Source: Mucidula mucida (lineage: Eukaryota; Basidiomycota; Agaricomycetes; Agaricales; Physalacriaceae). Taken from it: a DNA stretch of 64,000 bases. Below are positions 55,808 through 64,000 of the stretch, piece by piece (position 1 is the first letter of the stretch; every line of letters starts with the position of its first letter). The DNA lies in NCBI GenBank assembly GCA_015501055.1, contig JADNYV010000023.1:1-64000 (forward strand). Reading direction: 5' to 3'. The position numbers and the translations under genes are program-made. The notes under the pieces were generated by a model. That model did no database searches. It saw only the letters and a program-made list of their open reading frames with translations, and had not been told where the DNA came from.

Positions 55808-56360
55808 ATGAGATTAACCGGCTTCAAATCTATGTATCCCGGCGCTCCCGTGATACCTTCGCTCTACATAGAAGAAGCTCCCGAAATCCGCGCAGCCTAT
55901 GTCGACTGGGACTCCCCGGCCGTCATGGAAGACATATATGGCAAACCAAAGTGTATGTTTTCTTTCTTCAATTTAATTTGCCACCTCCTGATTATGGTTT
56001 ACAGTGTCATTCAAGCAGTCGCTTAAGAAACAACTTGAGCCCATCACGCGTCCAGTAGTGAAAAAGCTCCAACCCATCACATGGCCATTTACATCCCCCT
56101 TCGCGTCCAATCCCTATCCACCTGACACGGACGTGCCCGTGGTGCGAGCGGCCAAGTGTTGTGCGAGACTAGGGCGGCCTAAGAAGCTCAAGTTGATGAA
56201 GAAGCAAGGATGTCTTGACACGTACCCGCCGTCACCTTTGATACGGAATCCAACATCAGTCGTCGCAGAGGGGTGTTACACGCTAAAGGAGACGAGGAAG
56301 GCATATTTTGTTGAGAAGAAGGAGAAGGTTAAGCGCATTGTACCGTCGCGCAGCTTCTAA
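55808..56360 (+). CDS. Paired-family protein H (type I), unknown function
   Basis: Exons 55808-55952 and 56005-56360 give 166 residues with an intact frame. The sequence is nearly that of gene E: MRLTGFKSMYPGAPVIPSLY, EAPEIRAAYVDWDSPAVMED, SFKQSLKKQLEPITRPVVKK, VRAAKCCARLGRPKKLKLM, CLDTYPPSPLIRNPTSVV, ETRKAYFVEKKEKVKRIV and PSRSF. The TATA box is at 55735-55741, about 70 bp before the ATG. Position suggests a type II gene once stood on one side of this unit and was replaced, probably by gene conversion. Confidence 0.82.
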
Positions 56361-56531
56361 ACTTTCATGCAAAGTCGACGTTCATGTGTCATGTTTTATA
56401 CCTCCTAATCCACCTTGTTACCTCGTAATGTCCCATATTGTTTTCCTCGAAGAAACACTTCATCATATTGTAAGAGGTCGTGACCACTACGCGACAATTA
56501 GGGCCCGCCTGAGCGTTGCCTGTGGAGTAGT

Positions 56532-56957
56532 TCATGATATTTGTTGTCCTCCCTTGTCATCGTCGATGCCTTCTTCTGTGGGCAAGTGACTAAAATGGTT
56601 CGTGTCGTGCGTCTCTTTATTTCCTTGTCCGTATATTCTGGTATATCTACTAGCTGATTCCGTCTTAACCCTTGCAGCGCGCTCCGCTTCTCTCACTATC
56701 CGTCTCTTTCGCTCGGCTTCCTCTTCCGCCGCCCGCTCCGCCCTGCCAATCTCTGCCTCTAACCTTGGATAGACGCGAAGAACTTCCTTTCTGTAACATC
56801 GCTGCAGCCGATGTTCAACGGACAGTAAACGTCGTTGAACGGCAGTACATCTCCTTTCGCGCTCAGCGACGCATGCCGACGATGGAAGACAGCTGCCACG
56901 CAGTGCGCTCTTGTTGATTGCACGCGGGCTTCGGTACCTCACGGAATGGTCGCCCAT
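56532..56957 (-). CDS. Hypothetical Arg/Glu-rich helical protein
   Basis: An open minus-strand frame holds a charged helix (EAEIGRAERAAEEEAERKRR, then IVREAERAARVKT) preceded by LLSVEHRLQRCYRKEVLRVY. Part of it is conserved, but broken, 3' of gene B (10700-10970). It might be an exon of a larger gene, ending just upstream of the 3' end of gene H. No domain is recognised and the start is uncertain. Confidence 0.25.
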   Translation of the reverse strand: MGDHSVRYRSPRAINKSALRGSCLPSSACVAERERRCTAVQRRLLSVEHRLQRCYRKEVLRVYPRLEAEIGRAERAAEEEAERKRRIVREAERAARVKTESASRYTRIYGQGNKETHDTNHFSHLPTEEGIDDDKGGQQIS

Positions 56958-57459
56958 CGCAGCGTCACGAAAACAGGTCGGGCTCCGGCAATTGCGCATT
57001 CAGCCATAGTAAAACATTGACGCTCGTCACAACTCGGCGTGGGCTAACTAGCGCGAACTCTTCTTTCTATAAGTTGGCGTGTAATACCTACATTGACAAG
57101 GTAGAGAAGACGGGATGGTGAACAATGCCACTAGGACCTATAGGCCTAGCGGTAGTCAGAACTCAGCGGCCTTGTCCAGCTGCAATAAAGATGCAGAATG
57201 TGGGTATTTCGCTGAATCAGACAAGCTTGTACTGGTCGTCTTAAAACTCTACTTTCATTGGCTTTAGTAGACTCTACATACGCAGGGAAAGTGTAACCAG
57301 AGTGGATGTTGGTGCTCATTCATCAATGTATCTGCACAGAGTCTAGTGGCTACTGGAGTAACATCTTGGGCCGCTATAAGTTCCCCTTCTAAACGCTACA
57401 CTATTTCGGCCCGATCCTCCAGAGAAATGCACAGCCACCGACGTCATCCCTGCATTTTG
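56958..57459. other. Intergenic, nothing recognised
   Basis: No gene, repeat or RNA is recognised in these 500 bp. It contains the promoter of the next gene. Confidence 0.45.
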
Positions 57460-58184
57460 ATGACCACCATCTTCCGCTCGTTCCGTACACTCGCGCGTGC
57501 TCCCCAATGTCACGTCGGGATACAGCTGGCCGCGCGCTTCTCTACCCAAATGTGGCGCAGTCCCGCTTTACGCCTGCAGACTAACACGATGTACCCGCGG
57601 ATACAACGGCCTGTACGCTTCTCGACGAGCCAGTCAGCCAATCACACACAAAACGACCCCTCGCGTCCGGACTTATTCTATCATCTTGTCGCGGAACCAC
57701 GGCCAATGTGGGCGGTGTCATTTTTGGAGTCTTATGACAACAAGGAGGAAGTCATAGGCTGGCTGCCAGCGGAAGGAGAGCCAGTTTTTGAGGACTTTGT
57801 CGAAAATGCTGCTTTCCTACCGCTCCTACATCACGCGCTCAAAACTGGCCTTGCGGAAGGTGTCGACGATATACAGCGGAACGGGGCGATCCAGTTGCAG
57901 AATGGCTGGATGCATGTCCACGACGAGCGCAATATTCCGCCGCTTGGTCGTATCGGGGACCCGGAGGACATCATTGCAACTGTTTTGGTTGAAGATGGGG
58001 AGGTGAGGCGCATGTTTTGATTTGACTGCCTTACCGACACTAATGCTCCCCGCAGATCAATGCCGACACGTACCAACCCATGCCAGCTTACCGAGTGTGC
58101 ACTTCGTATGGCGTGACAAAATTGACCGAGGGACTGGCTGGACGATTAAAACAAGTTTTGTTGGATCACCGAGAGAAGCGGTAA
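57460..58184 (+). CDS. Conserved fungal protein with mitochondrial-type presequence
   Basis: Exons 57460 to about 57999 and about 58056-58184 give about 222 residues. The N terminus MTTIFRSFRTLARAPQCHVG is basic, without acidic residues, and predicts a mitochondrial presequence. The body reads RPDLFYHLVAEPRPMWAVSF, EEVIGWLPAEGEPVFEDFVE, NGWMHVHDERNIPPLGRIGD, PEDIIATVLVEDGE and, across the intron, INADTYQPMPAYRVCTSYGV and TKLTEGLAGRLKQVL. I recall this pattern from uncharacterised fungal proteins of similar length, with no function assigned. An in-frame ATG at 57346 would add 38 residues of low-complexity character and is less likely. Confidence 0.68.
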
Positions 58185-59304
58185 TACAGACTGGGTCGGT
58201 ATGGTATTTGCAGCCAATGCTGAACCGACCAGACTCATTGCTCTTCAGCAGCGTATGCGCATTGGATTTACCGCCATGGATGCCGACATAGATGGTGATA
58301 GCTTATGAATACAAGACGACAGATTGGTACAGAACGCATAGAATACAGATGGATAACAATGCTTTGCGTGACTGCTCGCTTTGTCTGTGCAAAGGCTTCG
58401 TTCGTTTTCTAGGAATCTCTTCCAACCCGATATCTCGTGCCTTAGCATTTTGGAGCACCAGTCGGAACGACTGTAAATCATACTGTTCTCGTAGGTCTCC
58501 CGCTATATCGCATTCGCGCCTACCTACGTGATGCATGGTAGATTTCGAAAACCACAACCTCGATATGCCTTCACTTACAGACACTCGAGGCTCCGATGCC
58601 GCATTGTCTCCTCCTCACACCTCCGTCCTGCGTCGCTGTCTTCGTCGGGGGCAGATCCGACTCAGGGGATGTCATGGCGAAAGCCCTAACGTCTTACCTC
58701 GGCGGGAGTTCTAATCTCTTCATCGTCAAGCGTAATAGTGACGCGGCGCCGGAATGGGAGAAGATCTTCGACCCTTCACTGCCCGTCTGGCTTCAAGCGC
58801 GAGTTCGTGTACCGCGAAGCGTTTTTGATGCACAATATCGTTGCGACGCGTGAGCAGATCACGAGCCAAGTGGTATTTTCCTGTCTGAGGGATACTTCAA
58901 TGTGCCAGAAAATGCTTTTCCTGTCTCTCACATGCTTTTCTCAGGATGTATCACCATTGGACTTGGCCAGTCACCGTACGTTCCACTCCTTTTATCGCTT
59001 GAAAATAAAAACCTAAACTCGTTTACAGTGATTAACCGGCTTCCTGTGCAGTCTGGGGCCATCAATAGGAACTTTGATTGCCTCGTTGCTTGCTTTTGCA
59101 CTCATGATCAACTCATGGCAACTCTCACATCATCACAGCCGTGATGCACCGACTCTGGTCCACCAGCCTAGCTTTATTGGCTGTACAAGGCACTGCGCTG
59201 ATGCTTCTATCTTGATCTATTACCTGCGTTCGCTACAGCTCGTAGGCAGTGCATAAGTTCCTTGCCTACCTCCCAGAGCCCATTTTCTCGCTGCACAACT
59301 CTCG
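58185..59304 (+). pseudogene. Relics, including an SDR-type (Rossmann) gene fragment
   Basis: From about 58565 the plus strand reads MPSLTDTRGSDAALSPPHTS, then in another frame VAVFVGGRSDSGDVMAKAL where family members have VFVGGTSGIGQ, then IVKRNSDAAPEWEKIF. In a third frame it reads KREFVYREAFLMHNIVATRE. This is the N-terminal NADP-binding part of a short-chain dehydrogenase/reductase-like gene with the Gly motif destroyed and at least two frameshifts. Beyond 58870 a hydrophobic piece (WGPSIGTLIASLLAFALMIN, near 59050-59110) belongs to something else I cannot name. 58185-58560 holds nothing clear. Confidence 0.45.
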
Positions 59305-62301
59305 ATGTCAGAATACGAAGGATTGAACGATTCAACTCCCGTAGCAGATTCCATTGACAGCCCAGCGGCACCTCCTCCAGAGCCAGTGACATCAGATGTA
59401 CAGGTGTCCGGTGCCCGTGTTGCGCCGCAGGCTTCCGCAGCACAACCGGAAAAAGCCATCTTCGGTGTTCTGAGACAGGATGCGAACTATTATCAGAACT
59501 CTCAGAACGCCGTTTTCAACGACGACTACGAGAAGCGGTTTCCTGAAGACCCGTATTGCGAGGAGACCGCTCCTAATGCGAGGATATGGCGTGTTTACAA
59601 CGAAGAGGCTGCCGCATACGATACTGTCTTCGTTGGACAGGCTCGAGATGGTCTCGATGTCATGCTCGTTTTCGTGAGTGTTCGCGTTAGCCTTATCATT
59701 TACTCAGCCATACCTATGAGTTTAGGCTGGCCTTTTCTCTGCCGTGGTGACCTCCTTTCTGGTACAGGTCTCGCAGAGCCTACAGGCAGACTACACAGCT
59801 ATGTCTGCGATTCTCCTGTACGACCTCGTTGCCGTTCAGCTATCCATCGCCGCAGGTCCTTCATCCCTGCTGAACATAACCGCTCCCTCGGTCAATCCTA
59901 TGCAGACTTTCAGACCAGACTCGATCACTGTGTGGGTGAATGGTCTATGGGTTGTCAGTCTCGCGATGAGCCTTGTCGTAGCTCTTTCGGCTGTTCTAGT
60001 CAAGCAATGGCTACATCACTACACAGCTATTCCGTCCGGCACGCCGGGGGACCGCAGCCATCTTCGCCAGTACCGATTCGATGGTCTCAAGAAATGGCGG
60101 GTAAGCGTTATTATTGGAACATTTCCCATCATCATGCATACCTCGCTCGCTCTATTCCTCACGGGCCTTATGATCTTCTTCATTCCTTTGCGCACGTCAC
60201 TGGCCTGTGCGCTTGGCGTGATCACGATTGTCCTCTGTCTGCTATACCTTGTAAGCAGTGCTCTCCCGATCTTCTTCCCCCAATGTCCGTATCAAACCCC
60301 ATTGACGGACTTCATTCATCACACTTGCCTCGCTGTCAGCAAAGCGACCACATATGCCCAACGTCTTATTCTGCATGTAGTCCCAATCTGCCGGCGCTGG
60401 ATTCATCATCCTGTCCATTTTAACAGTCATTTCTGGTATCGTGGTCGCGTAGAGCCTCGCTCATCAACACTAAAGCAGCTAGAGCTAACAGCGGTCAAGT
60501 CGAATTATGACAAGCTCTCCGTTGATGCGCTTGACTGGTTGTATAACGTCTCGTCCAACCCCACTGGTATGAGCCTTGTGATACAGGCAGTCGGAGGGCT
60601 CCCGCCTGAAGCTGAAATGTATGCACGGGAAACTTGGGAGGCTCGAGATGCAAAACTAGCTGTCACGGTGCACACCCGCCTAATTGTGCTTGCGGCCAGA
60701 GACCTCAACCAGGATTTCGCAATCGAAAATCGCACTGTTTTGGAACGCCTCACCCGATCATTATGTTTCTTTTCAAAATTATATGACGAATTGCCTGAAC
60801 GGCTTTTTACAGTTCCCGATGAACCTCGTTTGACGGCAGCTGCATGGGCTGCAGACACTGACATGGGGATATCGCGCAAGCCAATTAGAGACCTTCGAAA
60901 GTTCTTCTGCACTTTCAGTGAACTTCCATTACATCCTCTCATATGGGTGAAACTAGTGCAGTATGCACTAGGAGTTCACTCCGAGTCTGACAAGTTGCAG
61001 TATCATTGTTTCCAAACTGCCAGTCTCGAAGATCTTCCCGGTCAGGAGTACGCCCATATCATTTCTCTCTTTCTTCCCGCTTCCAGGTACAGCCCTATTA
61101 AAGGATTAAATTTGCGCTGGGTAATAAGCCAGAGCAGTCGTACAGCGACATTGCGCGAAGCCTTGACCTACCATTTGGGCGACATTTCGGAGCCCGTACA
61201 AGACTGTCTGCTGAACATGCTCTCATCCTTTGATGATGATCTCTCTGCAACATTGCCACCATGCTATCGCCTACTATGCAATGCAGGTAGATATGCACTG
61301 CCTTATGTTGTGGATGAATTTTGGGTGTCATATATAGATGGAGAAAACTGCTGCCATCTAGAGCTTCTCGGGACGGTCCTACATTTCTTGAATGACGAGT
61401 ATTGCATCATCCAAAGCGAGTATCCTTACTTTTTGGCACCGATATTCGATATGATCTGCACTCTCATCGATAACACTTCATTATGCGACTACAAATTTGC
61501 AGGATGGCATGATGAAAGACTCCATGATCTGGTCGCTTATTGCATTATGAACATCATGTGTCTATTGAAGAATTTTGTCTCATCATGCCGGCCTGAGTTC
61601 GCGTTCCTGTCATTCCACCGTCTCTTACAGGTCCCTGCACAGTACCTGTCTGAAGGGCAATGTTTTTCAATCACACTGTCTATTGGGCATACCCTCGGAT
61701 TGATGGAGAGGGCACTTTTCACTGGTAATGAAGCAATGTATCGAACCTTTGTTGACGGGGGATGGATGGGGATGCTTTCGGAAATGTGGATTGCGAACTT
61801 TGGCAATCGGACAAGCCCGAGCGCATGTAATAGCTATCATTCACCGATATTCGCCTTTATCAAGGTTTACAAACACTATGTTCTACGTCGGCGCTTGAAT
61901 TTTTCGACTACGCGCGACAACCCAGAAATTTCATCGCAGCATTACTCGTGGTCGCATTTGGCCCCGATGAATACTCCAGAGACTCTTCCTGGTTGGATAC
62001 ACGGACTCTGCTGAAAACGTTGTGCCCCAGAGACTCTTCCTGGTTGGTCACACATCGCGCGACATTGGATGGTATCATAGACTGGTGCCAAGCTTCTAAT
62101 CGCGATGATTTGCCGTTCCCTCTCGAGAAATTATTCAATGGGAAGGTCGTTCACAATGGTGAGCGGGTGGTGTCTCTGGATGAGGCGCTGCGAGAGATGT
62201 TCGCTCTGGATTCAAACCGCCTTCGGTTTGACTGGGCGGCGCGTACAATGATATTAGGGGAAGCTGCTCCGGACCCTCCCTTGATGCCTTGGGGTGCTTA
62301 G
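59305..62301 (+). pseudogene. DUF6535-type membrane protein, copy 3 (one frameshift)
   Basis: Exon 1 (59305-59673) starts MSEYEGLNDSTPVADSIDSP and has ARIWRVYNEEAAAYDTVFVG. Exon 2 (from 59726) opens AGLFSAVVTSFLVQVSQSLQ and has the same membrane segments as the other copies. The soluble part is more diverged (e.g. LTYHLGDISEPVQDCLLNML). A missing base near 61861 shifts the frame: the first frame runs on to 62014, while the true C terminus (LEFFDYARQPRNFIAALLVV, HRATLDGIIDWCQASNRDDL, FDWAARTMILGEAAPDPPLM) is in the next frame to 62301. A short duplication repeats RDSSWL at about 61980 and 62030. Single-base loss could be an assembly error. It is tail to tail with the intact dioxygenase gene. 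Confidence 0.78.
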
Positions 62302-62530
62302 AGTCGAAGTTCCGAAGATAATCCTGAGCCGTGGAAGGTACACCTCCAACACCTCTGGCTAGTTGCACCTCTAGTACCTAAGTGAACAACTGGAGCTTAT
62401 AATACATTTAGATACTCGGCAAAACATGTATCATATCGCAAGACTCAAGGAGGCAGGCGGCTTCGTCGCCGTAAAGAGATCCTGTATGTTCGTACTGAGT
62501 TGCAATGACGCCTCTTCGCACATGAGTACT

Positions 62531-63722
62531 TTAGCCCTTCCACCAGTTGTCCACGCTAGCGCTGCCGTTTATACCCATGGTGATGAATCCAGCGATACCC
62601 TGCGAGATGACGCCCCCGAGGAACTCGAGTCTGAAGACGGGGTTGTACTGTCCCTCCGGGCCGTGACTATCCTCGAAGATATTAAGGGAGTCGCGCCAGT
62701 TCCGAGTGCGATCCTTCAAAGGATTCGTCGTGTATGGGTGCATCTTGTCCACGACAGAGTTGACCTCGTCGTCAAAGAAGAATTGCCCTACGTGGGATAG
62801 ACGACCGCCATCGAAAGTGCCGTTCGGTAGCGCTGTCCACTCGGGGAAAACTTTGGTGTGGATATGTGTGGCCCGTCCAGTATAGTAGCCGGGGAAGATA
62901 GCTGCACAGCCAATTAGATTCAAGAATTCTGACGATGCAAAGACAGACTGATAAACTGAACTACGCCATTGGCGTTTGTTGGCCACGCGCCACGCAACCA
63001 AGTTTCTTCGTGTTTAGTTCTCGGGTACGCGCTAAGAAGGCCAGAGCGTTTACCGCCGACCTGGGGCTTCTCGTCTACGAGATGAGGATGGGGTAGTGGA
63101 TGCCCCGCGTAATGACCAGTCGCATTGGCTTGCCATATGTCCACAAGAACGTTCTCCATGGGCGTGCAGGTTTCGACATCAATGACGCCGATGTCAAGGA
63201 GGAGCAGAAGACCTGGACTAGGTCATTTTACAAAATAGTTGCTTGAATAGAGGACTTACCTGGCTGTAACTCTGCAATGTTAGTACGCAGTGGATGGCCT
63301 TGCTTATGATAATAGGGCCCCTCAGTCACGACAGGTGTTAGGACGCATGTGTTGTTGTCGATCTCGGCTTCTGCCGTGGGTGTGCACTCCATCAGTGAAG
63401 AAGATGCGTCAGCGCCTGTGTCTGCAAAAGGTGTTAGCTTTATCTTCCCGAAAGATGTAAAGCACATGCCGTCTTTGAAGAGATCTTCATATCCCTCCAA
63501 TCCAGTTTGTATCCCAAGCTTGGGACCAGTTTCTGAACCACCAAGGGCTTTCTGCGCCCATGCCCGCTTTCGCTGTGCGGTATACGCTGCTACAGCAGGC
63601 GCACAATGATATGCGGCAACCTGGAGAGCACGCTGCGCATCGATCTCCTCCGGCGTCGTAGGCTTTGAATGCGCCGTTGCCAGCAGCGGTAATAAAGAGG
63701 CGACTAGCAGTGAAGGCAGCAT
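62531..63722 (-). CDS. Extracellular intradiol ring-cleavage dioxygenase
   Basis: Four exons encode about 350 residues. MLPSLLVASLLPLLATAHSK is a signal peptide. Family features are CVLTPVVTEGPYYHKQGHPL with the first conserved Tyr, CTPMENVLVDIWQANATGHY, TWLRGAWPTNANGVVQF and FPGYYTGRATHIHTKVFPEW. The last carries the second Tyr and both His that bind Fe(III), all present. The C terminus is SQGIAGFITMGINGSASVDN then WWKG. Such enzymes cleave catechol-type rings between the hydroxyls with O2; secreted fungal members are linked to lignin-derived or plant phenolics. Introns (e.g. about 63014-63060) are canonical. A TATA stretch (GTATATATACC, about 63782-63792) precedes the start. Its 3' part recurs as decayed fragments beside the other DUF6535 copies. 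Confidence 0.92.
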
Positions 63723-64000
63723 AGTCGTCGTCGGATGCTAACCGAGGCTGTCGAGTGTGAGATCCGGGGACATATGCGGGGTATATATACCTCCTCCATT
63801 TCTGTCGATCATGGAAGAACCCAGCACGGCGGGATCGGACACTGATCGGACTGACAACAAATAATCGGCATGTGAGAGGCTAGTTGGGTCACGCGGAACA
63901 ACCTCCATCCGCTCCCCCGCATCAGGTCCGTCCCAGGTTCGTTTCTGCTCGTTTCTTTTGCGAATGACCATCTGTTGAGCACATTCAGGCTGGAAGGTCT
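63723..64000. promoter_or_regulatory. Upstream region of the dioxygenase gene
   Basis: It contains a TATA-like GTATATATACC at about 63782-63792, 60 bp upstream of the start codon. No other gene is evident before the window ends. Confidence 0.5.

Overview
The window looks like nuclear DNA of a filamentous basidiomycete, most likely an Agaricomycete. Genes are dense, lie on both strands and carry many introns of about 45-60 bp with GT..AG ends. A tRNA gene carries an intron. Housekeeping proteins are fungal (ASE1, RFC subunit, ubiquitin-eS31, ATG1, GLO3), and there is a DUF6535-type membrane-protein family that I know mainly from mushrooms. No species can be named from sequence alone.

Layout. 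1-8 kb: a 5'-truncated multi-domain AAA+ ATPase with two apparent frameshifts, a single-pass membrane protein, and the microtubule bundler ASE1. 8.5-15.3 kb: two divergent pairs of a small two-exon gene family I do not recognise, separated by an AtuA-like (DUF1446) pseudogene. 15.8-19.5 kb: two small unknown or secreted proteins, RFC (Rfc3-type), and ubiquitin-eS31 sharing a divergent promoter with RFC. 20-24 kb: a 55-residue protein gene and a frameshifted DUF6535 gene. 24-30 kb: a graveyard with a TA-flanked MITE, relics of several local families, a truncated DUF6535 copy and a dead MFS transporter. 30-33.4 kb: a small secreted beta/gamma-crystallin-like protein and a coiled-coil protein. 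33.8-43.7 kb: a truncated ATG1 copy fused to a ubiquitin-eS31 pseudogene, a second copy of the 55-residue gene, an intact DUF6535 gene, and full-length ATG1. 45-47.4 kb and 54.3-56.4 kb: two more divergent pairs of the unknown family. Between and after these lie an intron-bearing tRNA-Ile(UAU), a secreted histidine acid phosphatase, GLO3-type ArfGAP, a mitochondrial-type conserved protein, a third DUF6535 gene and an intact extracellular intradiol dioxygenase.

The main signal is local duplication. (1) A family of about 166-residue basic proteins occurs eight times as four head-to-head pairs. Each pair flanks a 1-1.2 kb spacer with mirrored promoter arms and a central conserved element that may hold a third, tiny ORF. 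(2) A block of about 5 kb (ubiquitin-eS31, 55-residue gene, dioxygenase remnant, DUF6535 gene) is repeated in direct orientation about 16 kb apart. Its ubiquitin member has decayed in the second copy while the 55-residue gene has stayed nearly identical. (3) DUF6535 genes repeatedly lie tail-to-tail with an intradiol dioxygenase or its remnants. All functions given for the unknown families are inference. Frameshifts of one base could be assembly errors rather than mutations.
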